Shown: positions 46,663 to 54,866 of the stretch, in pieces | Layout: each line of letters starts with the position of its first letter | Position numbering within the stretch: position 1 is the stretch's first letter | NCBI GenBank assembly: GCA_900541145.1 | Contig: UQIH01000012.1 | Span: forward strand, 1 to 64,000 | Origin: an uncultured Collinsella sp. | GTDB lineage: Bacteria > Actinomycetota > Coriobacteriia > Coriobacteriales > Coriobacteriaceae | Reading direction: 5' to 3' | Length of the DNA: 64,000 bases | The notes under the pieces: generated by a model | Seen by the model: the letters and a program-made list of their open reading frames with translations, nothing else | What the model was told of the DNA's origin: nothing | Databases searched by the model: none | Position numbers and translations under genes: made by a program

Positions 46663-48507
46663 CTAGGCCTCCTTGGTCGTAGAAATAGAATCGGACGATA
46701 CTTCGACAGGTCCGCCAAAAGTACGGGCAGCTGCGGCTCCACCGGCAAGCGGAGTCGCCATCTGGGCTTTTGTGCGTCGCGGTGCCGAAACGGGAAGTTC
46801 AAAGGCAAAGCCCATCGCAAGCAAAAACCACGTAAGCGTATAGGTTGCAACCAGAGCGGCAACAAGGCCGCCCATCACGGCGCGTTGGGAAAATACGCTA
46901 CATGCAGCCACAACCAGCACCGGAACCTCGCAGGCAGAAAGCGCAAGCACACCCTGCAGGAAGCCCGAGCGCCGATCGCGCGCAAGTGCCCCCGCGGCAA
47001 CGCCGGCTATGCCTGGCAGCGCCAACGCCAGTGCGGCAATAATACCCGGTAGCGACCCAGACCACACGAGCGATCCCAAAGTCGCCGTCACGCGAGCGCC
47101 CGACGCCAGCAGCGCGGCCGAAACCACGACCACAGCCCAAACCACGCCACAGACGACCGTCGCGCCGACCATCAGCGCGCGACGAACCACACGGCCAGAC
47201 GCATCCATGGGGCACGGCGTGAGCGGCTCGCCGCGGAGCGAACGACCGACATTTTGCGCATAGTGGTCACAAAACGCCGAGAGCGCCGCCTTGACCGCCG
47301 CCGGCTCGGGACGATCTTTTTGATGGCTGGACAGACAGGCCATCACCACGTCGAACAGCTGGGCATCGACAAACGCCAGCGCATCGCGTAGCTCTTCGGA
47401 ATCCGGCTCAAGCCCTAGCTGCTGGGCCTGCTCGGCCGCGGCGAGCGCCACATCGGGCTCACGACGAAGCAGCTGAGTCAAATCACAACCGGGCGCATGG
47501 GCACCAATAGGATAGTCGGGCCGCGTGTCCATCTTGAGACGGTAGGGGCTCGCGATGTCGCGCGTCTTTTTGCGCGAACCCGAGGCACCCGAAGTACTCG
47601 GCGCGGCTTCGTATGGCGCGACGCCGGCAATGAGCTCGTAAACCGTGCTTGCCGCGGCGTATACGTCAATCGCCGGCGACATACGCAAAGCGCGCAGGTC
47701 GGGAATATCGTCGGTGAGCATCTCGGGCGGGGCATAGGCAACCGTCGCGCGACGCAGCGTGGCATAGCGCTCCGTAAACGACGCCTTGCCGCCGGTACCG
47801 GCCACGGCCGACGCAGGCTCGAGCGCCAGCGACGAGCCAAAGTCGATCAGGCACAGGTCAAAGGTGCCCTCGGCAAGCTGCCGGTCAAGCGGTAGACGCG
47901 CCGTACGCACCATAATATTAGCGGGCGAGATATCGCGATGGACAAAGCCCTCACCCACCAGGCTCATACGGCAGAGCAGATCGAACAGGTCGCGACCCAG
48001 ACGCGCCGCCACAAGCGGCGACAGGCGTCCGGCATCGTCCACGGCGAGTCGCGAGCGCAAGCGGGCGAGCGTCTCGCCCTCGACCCATTCCATGACAATT
48101 GCAGGCACACCGTCAACCTCGCCCCAGCCATAGAGGCGGGGAAAGCCCTTAAGGCCCGAAAGGGCGCGATGGCATTCGTATTCCTCGCGAAATGCCGCTT
48201 TGAACTTGGCGACCAGCGACTCATGGGCGGCATCGTCGTCAAACTCATCGCGCGTCGGCAAGATGAGCTGTTTGAGTGCTACGTCCTCGCCTTGGGCGTT
48301 GACAGCACGCGTCACGCGGCCGATACCGCCACGGCGCATGGTGGCATCGTCGGCAAACAGTATCGTAAAACGACGCAGATAGGCAGGCAGTTCGTCCTGA
48401 CCGAGCGCAATGGCCGGCTCAAACCCGTCGACACGCGCCAGGCGCAGGCCGACCATGGGATCGCGACCGAGCGATTGTGGTGTGGTGGATGCAAGATCGG
48501 TCATCAT
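46663..48507 (-). CDS. Membrane Ser/Thr protein kinase
   Basis: The 614-residue protein has a eukaryotic-type kinase domain (about 40-410). It shows the glycine loop RRGGIGRVTRA, the ATP-binding lysine in VALKQLIL, catalytic HRDISPANIM, metal-binding LIDFGSS, and an APPEM motif. About four to five membrane helices follow (about 455-590). The cytoplasmic kinase is thus anchored by a C-terminal membrane module rather than PASTA repeats. Its start overlaps the stop of the upstream secreted-protein gene (ATGA), and the FHA gene follows by three bases. The three form a tight operon likely responding to the envelope. Confidence 0.9.
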   Translation of the reverse strand: MMTDLASTTPQSLGRDPMVGLRLARVDGFEPAIALGQDELPAYLRRFTILFADDATMRRGGIGRVTRAVNAQGEDVALKQLILPTRDEFDDDAAHESLVAKFKAAFREEYECHRALSGLKGFPRLYGWGEVDGVPAIVMEWVEGETLARLRSRLAVDDAGRLSPLVAARLGRDLFDLLCRMSLVGEGFVHRDISPANIMVRTARLPLDRQLAEGTFDLCLIDFGSSLALEPASAVAGTGGKASFTERYATLRRATVAYAPPEMLTDDIPDLRALRMSPAIDVYAAASTVYELIAGVAPYEAAPSTSGASGSRKKTRDIASPYRLKMDTRPDYPIGAHAPGCDLTQLLRREPDVALAAAEQAQQLGLEPDSEELRDALAFVDAQLFDVVMACLSSHQKDRPEPAAVKAALSAFCDHYAQNVGRSLRGEPLTPCPMDASGRVVRRALMVGATVVCGVVWAVVVVSAALLASGARVTATLGSLVWSGSLPGIIAALALALPGIAGVAAGALARDRRSGFLQGVLALSACEVPVLVVAACSVFSQRAVMGGLVAALVATYTLTWFLLAMGFAFELPVSAPRRTKAQMATPLAGGAAAARTFGGPVEVSSDSISTTKEA

Positions 48508-49409
48508 AGGGCAAGCGCCGCCACGTTATTGTTGAAGTTACCGAGCGCGACGTCATCATCGCCGTAATGGCCGACCCATTGACATAGGTTGGTGTAACAG
48601 CCCCACAGATTGGCATACTGCTGATACCACCTTGACCGGGGCGAGAATGTCTGACGACCGAACTCGGCTCGAATGACAAACATCTCCCCGACCAGGCTGT
48701 CGCACGGCCTGGGATCTCCCGTAGAGTTATAGGTCGAGACCACGTCATTGGCACGAGAAACATAGCCGTCGAGCATGTTGTACTTGGTCACAAGCCAACT
48801 GTGAATGCTCTCTTCCTCAGCAGCGGAAAGGCCGCCGGAGTTTGCATCGTTGTCAGTGTTGCCGCCCGTCGAGCCGCCGTTTCCAGGCCCTCCGGTAGAG
48901 GAACCCGACCCAGAGCCGCCGCCCGAACTCGATGAATCCGAGCCGGAGCCAGAAGTATCCGAGCTACCGGGCTTTCCGGACTGCTGGGCGTCCTGCTCCT
49001 TTTGCTGCTCGACCTTATTCACCGTTGCCGCCACGCTATTGTTGGACAATCGATCGATGATCTTGGTGTTGGTGAGCACGATGGTTTTGCCATTGGCAAG
49101 CGTGACTTCGTTGTCCGGGGCCTCGGCGCCGTCCGCATCGTCGGTGCCAAACACAATATGCCCGACCACACTTGCCCAAGCATATCCAGTCGTGGTGCCC
49201 AGATCGCTTTTGACCTCATGCCCCATGCGCGGTTCGCGTGCGGCATGCGCCTGCATCATGGACGGCACGGTCATGCCATAGGCAGAAACGCCAGCTATGA
49301 CCAGCACCAGCGAGCACGATAGCAGTGCGTACGCCCGCGGCGCCAAGCCCAGTCGGCGTCGTATGCGCACCGCGGCGCCGCGCTTTGTCTGAGTGCCACC
49401 GGGCCGCAT
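48504..49409 (-). CDS. Membrane-anchored protein with Ser/Gly linker, kinase operon
   Basis: The 301-residue protein begins with a basic N terminus and one membrane helix (about 26-48, YALLSCSLVLVIAGVSAYG). An extracellular region follows, then a low-complexity Ser/Gly/Asn linker of about 60 residues (about 145-205), and a C-terminal helical domain with several Trp, Tyr and paired Cys. No family is recognised. GGAGGAG six bases before the ATG at 49409 fixes the start over a longer frame. It is translationally coupled to the membrane kinase and could be its outside sensor or substrate. Confidence 0.75.
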   Translation of the reverse strand: MRPGGTQTKRGAAVRIRRRLGLAPRAYALLSCSLVLVIAGVSAYGMTVPSMMQAHAAREPRMGHEVKSDLGTTTGYAWASVVGHIVFGTDDADGAEAPDNEVTLANGKTIVLTNTKIIDRLSNNSVAATVNKVEQQKEQDAQQSGKPGSSDTSGSGSDSSSSGGGSGSGSSTGGPGNGGSTGGNTDNDANSGGLSAAEEESIHSWLVTKYNMLDGYVSRANDVVSTYNSTGDPRPCDSLVGEMFVIRAEFGRQTFSPRSRWYQQYANLWGCYTNLCQWVGHYGDDDVALGNFNNNVAALAL

Positions 49410-49423
49410 GCGTTCTCCTCCAA

Positions 49424-49449
49424 CAAAAACACGCCGCTCGGGAGCGGCG
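49424..49449 (-). terminator. Terminator of the dnaX-ybaB-recR operon
   Basis: An 8-bp stem (49432-49439 with 49442-49449) is followed on the minus strand by GTTTTTG, about 200 bases after the recR stop and just before the next gene start. Confidence 0.75.
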
Positions 49450-49654
49450 CATTCATTCGAATCCATATTTGAGTGTATCAGCGAACCAAAAAGGTTGCGC
49501 AACGAATGGACAAATTAAGGATGCGAGCGGAAGCATCCATGCGATAAGCGGATACGAAGCATCTTTGTTGCACAACAAACTCACAGTCGCACGGGGAAAT
49601 TATGACTACCCCGTGCGTCGCGAGGAAAACATACGGCAGGAGCAGGCTCGCCAC

Positions 49655-50251
49655 CTAAATCGCGCGGCGGGCCTCGATGGCGCGGCCAAGCGTAAGCTCG
49701 TCGGCATACTCCAAGTCGCCGCCCACGGGAAGGCCGCTTGCCAGACGCGACACCTCGACGCCCAACGGCTTGATGGTACGGGCCAGATAGCTCGCCGTGG
49801 TCTCGCCCTCAATATTGGGGTTGGTGGCGATGATGACCTCGTGGATGTCCTCGTGGCCCAAGCGTGCCAGCAGCTCTCGAATGTGCAGCTGCTCGGGGCC
49901 AATCTTGTCCATGGGACTGATCACGCCGCCCAATACGTGGTAGAGGCCGTGGTAGCTGCCCGTGCGCTCGATCGCCTGGACATCGCGCGGCTCGCCCACC
50001 ACGCAAATGCGAGTGGTATCGCGCATCGGGTCCTGGCAGATGGAGCACTCGTCGGCCGTGGCGTAGTTAAAGCAGCGGCTGCAAAAGTGGACCTCCTGCT
50101 TGACCTCCAGGATGGCCTCGGCCAGGCGGCGCGCCTCCTCGGCGTCGGCCTCCAACAGGTAATAGGCGATGCGCTGGGCCGACTTGGGACCAATGCCCGG
50201 CAGACGGCCCAGCTCATCGAGCAGTTTTTGCAGACTGTGGTTGGCACTCAT
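49655..50251 (-). CDS. recR: Recombination mediator RecR
   Basis: The 198-residue protein shows the whole RecR layout. A helix-hairpin-helix (LGRLPGIGPKSAQRIAYYLL) comes first, then a C4 zinc finger (CSRCFNYATADECSIC) at about 57-72. A Toprim domain follows with ICVVGEPRDV, and the Walker B-like region is near ASGLPVGGDLEYADE. RecR works with RecO and RecF to load RecA on gaps. It follows ybaB by 13 bases. Its own ribosome-binding site is weak, so translation is probably coupled. Placement after dnaX-ybaB is conserved in many bacteria. Confidence 0.97.
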   Translation of the reverse strand: MSANHSLQKLLDELGRLPGIGPKSAQRIAYYLLEADAEEARRLAEAILEVKQEVHFCSRCFNYATADECSICQDPMRDTTRICVVGEPRDVQAIERTGSYHGLYHVLGGVISPMDKIGPEQLHIRELLARLGHEDIHEVIIATNPNIEGETTASYLARTIKPLGVEVSRLASGLPVGGDLEYADELTLGRAIEARRAI

Positions 50252-50264
50252 ATATATGCGTGTC

Positions 50265-50585
50265 TTAGAACGGCATGCCCGGGATGTTGAGGCCGCCGGT
50301 GATGGCGCCCATCTGCTTGTTGGCGAGCTCGTTGACGCCGCGGACGGCCTCGTTGACGGCAGCCATGATCATATCCTGCAGCATATCGACGTCCTCGGGA
50401 TCGAGCGCATCGGGATCGATGGTGAGGTTGACGAGCTCCATCTCGCCGTTAACGGTCACCTTGACCATGCCGCCGCCGGCAGAGGCGTCGACGGTCTGGG
50501 ACTTGAGGTTCTCCTGCGCGGCGGCAAGCTGCTCCTGCATCTTGCGAGCCTGCTTCATCATCTGCTGCATGTTCATACCGGCCAT
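50265..50585 (-). CDS. ybaB: YbaB/EbfC nucleoid-associated protein
   Basis: The 106-residue protein is a normal YbaB, a small dimeric DNA-binding protein. The methionine-rich N-terminal helix (MNMQQMMKQARKMQEQLAAA) and the central beta strands (GGGMVKVTVNGEMELVNLTI) are characteristic. The next helix contains DMLQDMIMAAVNEA. AAAGGAG lies five bases before the ATG. It sits between dnaX and recR in the usual gene order. Confidence 0.95.
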   Translation of the reverse strand: MAGMNMQQMMKQARKMQEQLAAAQENLKSQTVDASAGGGMVKVTVNGEMELVNLTIDPDALDPEDVDMLQDMIMAAVNEAVRGVNELANKQMGAITGGLNIPGMPF

Positions 50586-50747
50586 GATGGCTCCTTTACG
50601 TGCGGCCGCACGCCGAGCTGCAAGGGCAGCCGGAGCACGGCGGGACTTTCAAACTCAAAAATCGTACCACGGCGCGCGGCGAGAGAGCGGGGCGGACGTG
50701 TTACCTCAGTCGATATACATGTCCTCCAATACAAACCGCACTCAAAG

Positions 50748-50782
50748 ATTATGCAAGGTCGAATTATGCAAGGTTGCATAAT
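50748..50782. promoter_or_regulatory. Tandem ATTATGCAAGGT repeats with inverted half-site
   Basis: ATTATGCAAGGT occurs at 50748-50759 and 50763-50774, a 15-base period, followed at once by TGCATAAT (50775-50782), the inverse of its first half. It lies in a 340-base spacer (50586-50924) that otherwise holds no gene, about 140 bases upstream of the rightward gene at 50925. It looks like an operator for a dimeric regulator. Confidence 0.5.
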
Positions 50783-50884
50783 ATCGCACACTCAATCTAG
50801 TAGAGCCGAATCCGGCATTTCATGTGCGCCACTAAATAGCTAAATGCCGAACCGCTGCTCGAGGCGGCGCACATGGCGGCAGGG

Positions 50885-50890
50885 TATAAT
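50885..50890 (+). promoter_or_regulatory. Consensus -10 box of the gene at 50925
   Basis: TATAAT lies 35 bases before the start codon. No clear -35 element was found, so an activator may be needed. Confidence 0.5.
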
Positions 50891-50924
50891 TTGATTGCCA
50901 TAGATAGTAATTTGGAGGTGCCCC

Positions 50925-51398
50925 ATGAATGCCCCCAACGCGCTCCAAAACATCCGCTCAAAACACCCCGTTGCATATGTGGTTCTCTATCTCTTTGTCG
51001 GCTGGGCATTGCTGGTTGTCATCACCCATGCCATAGCTTTTGGAGCAGAACTGCTGATAGCCAGCTCGGACCAGCCCGTCGTCAAATGGGAGACGACCGA
51101 TGAGTGCACCGACGGAACCCGAACCGTTTACTACAACAGCCCGTCCCTCTACCAAGAGTTCAAGGTCAAGATAAAGGACTTCAAGATTGTCGATGCCGAG
51201 CCAGGCGTTTATTCGGCAATCGGAGCAACCGTCAACGCCGAGCAAGTCGAGTACACGGACAGCCATGCGACGTATCGTATCGACCTCAGCATCCTAGGCC
51301 GACCGTCGCGTACCTGCCTGCTCGAATGCGAGATACGCGGCACCACGTTGCGCATGTCCGAAATACAGATGCGCCCGGACAAAGAGATCTCTTCTTGA
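50925..51398 (+). CDS. Hypothetical single-pass membrane protein
   Basis: The 157-residue protein has one membrane helix (about 20-42, LYLFVGWALLVVITHAIAFG) and an extracellular domain of about 110 residues with two cysteines and alternating beta-strand pattern. No family is recognised. TTGGAGG lies six bases before the ATG, with a TATAAT box upstream. It converges on dnaX with about 20 bases between the stop codons. Function unknown; an envelope-associated role is likely from topology only. Confidence 0.75.
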   Translation: MNAPNALQNIRSKHPVAYVVLYLFVGWALLVVITHAIAFGAELLIASSDQPVVKWETTDECTDGTRTVYYNSPSLYQEFKVKIKDFKIVDAEPGVYSAIGATVNAEQVEYTDSHATYRIDLSILGRPSRTCLLECEIRGTTLRMSEIQMRPDKEISS

Positions 51399-51419
51399 GC
51401 AGTATACCCGCCCGTACAG

Positions 51420-53885
51420 CTACTCCACCGGCTTGAAGATGGTGGCCTGACCGAAGACGCTGCGGATGAGGGCTTTGGCCTCGTCCTCGGTCTGCGGGAT
51501 GCTCGGGGCTGCGCCCTGGTGGCCGAAGGGGCTGCCCGCGCCGGGGTTGGACTCCCAGGGAGCTGCAGGAGCGTCCTCCTCTTTGGCGACAGCCGCAGCG
51601 GGCCTGGGCGCGGGCGTCGCACCCGCCACGTCGAACGGGGGCAGATCGTCCCCGCCGGCATCGGCAGCAAAACCGCCAACCATGGCGTCGTCGTAGGGAA
51701 CCTGCTCGGATTCCCACGGGGCAGGCTGCGCGACAGGTTGAGCCGTGGGAGCGGACGCGCGCTCGGGCGCACGGGGCGCGGGCTCGGTCGGGAGCTTGCC
51801 CGTAGCGGGAGCGCCGGCAGGGTTGTCGGAGCGCAGCCAGGGAGCCTTGGCCAGGCCGGATGACTTGGACGCAGGCGCGACAGGCTTGGGCGCGGGCGCC
51901 GGAGCAGCCGGTTTGGGTGCCGCGGGCTTAGGCGCCGACGGGGTCGGTACCGCCACCGGCGCTGTTATTGGCTGCGGCGCGCTGGCGCTCGAGGATACAG
52001 GGGCCGCCGAGGACACGGGTTGCGGGTCCGCAGATACCGCAGCCCGTGCAGATGGAGAATGCTCCTCATGTTGAGGAGCCGGCGTGCCACCTCCATCCAG
52101 GACGTAGTCGACGGTGCGACGCCCGAAGACCGCGCAGACCGTCGGCAGGACCACCGACTGCGTGTCGGCGCGACCGAGCATCTTGATGGCAAAGGTCGAG
52201 CCCGCAGGGAACGAGACGGTGAGCTTGGAGCCGTCGTCGGCCGTGGCGCGGGCATTGAGCAAAAGCCCCGCGTAGGAGGCCTGACGAGCCTTGACGCGCT
52301 CGACGACCTCGGCCCATTTGCGCTGGAGCTCGCCGGCGTCCTCGACCGCGGGGGTCTCGGCAGTACCGGCGGCGGCAACCTGGGCGGCGTTGTTGGGCTT
52401 GGACACCGGCACGGTCGATGCAGCAGGCGCGGGAGCCGGAGCCGCAACGGGCTGAGGTGCAGGCGTTACAGGTTTAGGCGCCGGCGCAGGAGCCGCAGAC
52501 TTGGGCGCAGGCTGGGCAGCCGGAACAGCAGCGCCGCGGTCCCAAGGCATGCCACCCTGATGCGCGGACGTAGCAGCGGGGGCAGCGGATGCCACCGAAG
52601 TGGCAGCACGGGCGCCCGAAATGAGCGTCGGCTGTTGGGCAGCAGCGGGTACGGATGCTGCAGGCGCGGCGGCCTGAGCGGCAGCCACGCTCGCCGGCAC
52701 GGCGGCGTTGGCAACCATGGCCTCCAGGCGTGCCACGCGCTCGGCCAATGCCTCAATCGTTAAATCGGCCTCGGGACGCGCCAGACGCGTGCAGGCAATC
52801 TCGAGCACCAGGCGCACGTCGCTCGCGCCCCTCATCTCCAGTGCGGCATCGTCGAGCACTGTCAGCACACGAGCCAGGCGGTCGGCAGGATGCTCGCCAA
52901 AGGCAGCGGCCTCGGCAGCAAGCGCCTCGGCCTGCTCGGAGCCGCCCTCAAACAACTCGGCACGGGCACCGGCAACGCAGGCAACATACACGTCGCGCAC
53001 GTGCGCCACCAGGTCGCGCGTCAGCTCCAGCAGATCGTTACCTTCCTCGACCTGCGCGCGAATAAGCCCATACAGCTCGGCAACATCGCGATCGGCAATG
53101 GCGCGGGAAAACTCGCCCAGAATCTGGTCCGAAACCTCGCCTAAAAGCGAGCGGGCGTCGTCCGCATGCACAGAACCGTTGCCAAAGACGCTCAGCTGCT
53201 CCAGCGTGGACAACGCGTCGCGCATGCCGCCCTTTGCATGGCGCGCCACGATAGCCAGCGCCTCGTCGTCGTAATCGAAGCCCTCCTGCTCGCACACGTA
53301 TGCCAGGCGATGCTCGATATCCTCGTTGCCGATGCGGTGGAAATCGAAGCGCTGGCAGCGCGAGAGGATGGTCTCCAGAATCTTTTGCGGGTCGGTAGTG
53401 CACAGCACAAAGATCACGTGCGCCGGCGGCTCCTCGAGCGTCTTGAGCAGCGCGTTGAACGCCGCCGTCGTGAGCATGTGGACCTCGTCGATGATATAGA
53501 TCTTGTACTTGCCGCGCACCGGGGCAAAGTTGACGGAGTTGATGATCTCCTCGCGCACGTTGTCCACGCCGGTACGGCTTGCAGCATCGAGCTCGTAGAC
53601 ATCCGAGTGGTTGCCCTCGGCGATGAGCTCGCACTCCTCGCAAGTGCCGTCGGGCATGCAGCCGCTTGCACCCTCGGCGCGCGCCGCCTCGGCATTGCGG
53701 CACAGCAGTGCCTTGGCCAGAATGCGCGCCATGGTGGTCTTGCCCGTGCCGCGTGGTCCGCAGAACAGGTAGGCGTGGGACAGGCGTCCCTCGGTGATGG
53801 CGTGCTCGAGCGTCGAGACGATATGCTGCTGGCCCACCACGGAGTCGAAGGTGAGCGGGCGATACTTTCGGTACAACGATTCCAT
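51420..53885 (-). CDS. dnaX: DNA polymerase III subunits gamma and tau
   Basis: The 821-residue protein is the clamp-loader ATPase. Motifs in order are YRKYRPLTFDSVVGQ, Walker A GPRGTGKTTMARI, a four-cysteine zinc site around CMPDGTCEEC, Walker B with IDEVHMLTTAAFNALLKTLE, and the sensor SRCQRFDF. Domain III ends near residue 380. The tau-like C terminus is long and very rich in Pro and Ala, and ends in a short conserved tail. The ATG at 53885 has GGGGGAG upstream; a longer frame is rejected. It is the first gene of the dnaX-ybaB-recR group, but about 830 bases separate it from ybaB. Confidence 0.96.
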   Translation of the reverse strand: MESLYRKYRPLTFDSVVGQQHIVSTLEHAITEGRLSHAYLFCGPRGTGKTTMARILAKALLCRNAEAARAEGASGCMPDGTCEECELIAEGNHSDVYELDAASRTGVDNVREEIINSVNFAPVRGKYKIYIIDEVHMLTTAAFNALLKTLEEPPAHVIFVLCTTDPQKILETILSRCQRFDFHRIGNEDIEHRLAYVCEQEGFDYDDEALAIVARHAKGGMRDALSTLEQLSVFGNGSVHADDARSLLGEVSDQILGEFSRAIADRDVAELYGLIRAQVEEGNDLLELTRDLVAHVRDVYVACVAGARAELFEGGSEQAEALAAEAAAFGEHPADRLARVLTVLDDAALEMRGASDVRLVLEIACTRLARPEADLTIEALAERVARLEAMVANAAVPASVAAAQAAAPAASVPAAAQQPTLISGARAATSVASAAPAATSAHQGGMPWDRGAAVPAAQPAPKSAAPAPAPKPVTPAPQPVAAPAPAPAASTVPVSKPNNAAQVAAAGTAETPAVEDAGELQRKWAEVVERVKARQASYAGLLLNARATADDGSKLTVSFPAGSTFAIKMLGRADTQSVVLPTVCAVFGRRTVDYVLDGGGTPAPQHEEHSPSARAAVSADPQPVSSAAPVSSSASAPQPITAPVAVPTPSAPKPAAPKPAAPAPAPKPVAPASKSSGLAKAPWLRSDNPAGAPATGKLPTEPAPRAPERASAPTAQPVAQPAPWESEQVPYDDAMVGGFAADAGGDDLPPFDVAGATPAPRPAAAVAKEEDAPAAPWESNPGAGSPFGHQGAAPSIPQTEDEAKALIRSVFGQATIFKPVE

Positions 53886-54001
53886 GGGTGCTCCCCCGGG
53901 TATACTGAGTCTTGTTGCCGCGGCGGCCATGCGGTCGCACGGCATACTGCATTCCATAATAACCCGTACGGCGAGCCCGCCGCGATAGGAGTCTAAAGAG
54001 C

Positions 54002-54718
54002 ATGGCAGACGCAGAGAGCAACCTCGTTCCCTCCGAAGCAGCCGACCAGGTCGAGGTCGCGCTCGAGGAGCAGGCCGCGGCCGATGACGGCATCCTGTAC
54101 CTCAACGAGTACCAATACGAAAACGACCTGGTCACCGACTTTGCGCGCCTGGTCGCCTCGCCCAGGCGCCGTGGCTCCCTGTACGTCGCCGCCGCGATTG
54201 CCGCGCTCATCGGCATCGGCATGTTGGTGGCCGGCGGCAGCTGGATCAAGTTCGGCGTCGTGCTGATCGTGTTCGGCGCTTTTTTGGCCTGGTGGAGCAA
54301 AAACCTGCACCACACCCTCGCCCGCGACTTTATCGACGCCGTCGAGGCCGACGAGTCCATGGGTGGCCGCTATCGCCGCGTCGCCGCCAACGAGGACGGC
54401 CTGATGGTTTGGGGCAAGAGCGGCAAGTCGCAGTTCTTCCCGTTTGACAAGCTCGACCACGTGCTCGACGGCGAGCGCATCTTTGTGGCCATGTTCGCCG
54501 ACCAGGGCGTGACGATCCCCAAGGACACCTTCGTCCGTGGCGATGCCGAACAGTTCGGCCCCTTCCTTAAGGCGCGCATCAACAAAAAACTCCGCATCGA
54601 GACCAAGAAGAAGAAAATGAAGGTCGAGAAGGCCGCCGCCGAGGCCAAGCAGGGCGACAAGCCCCAAGAGACCAAGGGCAAGCAGCGCAAGCAGAAGAAG
54701 AACAAGAAGAAGCGCTAG
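54002..54718 (+). CDS. YcxB-like membrane protein
   Basis: The 238-residue protein has an acidic N-terminal tail and two adjacent membrane helices (about 60-102). A YcxB-like beta domain follows (about 105-200: ANEDGLMVWGKSG, FPFDKLDHVLDG, and IPKDTF are typical). The C-terminal tail of about 45 residues is extremely rich in Lys. The family has no known function. It diverges from dnaX with a spacer of about 116 bases. No ribosome-binding site stands out beyond AGGAG near 53987. Confidence 0.78.
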   Translation: MADAESNLVPSEAADQVEVALEEQAAADDGILYLNEYQYENDLVTDFARLVASPRRRGSLYVAAAIAALIGIGMLVAGGSWIKFGVVLIVFGAFLAWWSKNLHHTLARDFIDAVEADESMGGRYRRVAANEDGLMVWGKSGKSQFFPFDKLDHVLDGERIFVAMFADQGVTIPKDTFVRGDAEQFGPFLKARINKKLRIETKKKKMKVEKAAAEAKQGDKPQETKGKQRKQKKNKKKR

Positions 54719-54866
54719 GCCGGACGCAGGGTCCAGACCCCAGACGGAGCTTAAATTGAATGTCGCCCACCTGCGCGTGCTACACTAGCAGCATCTATGC
54801 CACCGCGAATGGCTCGGCCCCGCGCCCGCCGCTCGCAAACGAACTTTAAACGCACGAGGGTTGGCC

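Noticed and set aside
53886..54001. Signal recognition particle RNA upstream of dnaX, where it sits in many Gram-positives
   Set aside because: The spacer lacks the conserved GGUC/GGAAGCAGCC core and is too short.
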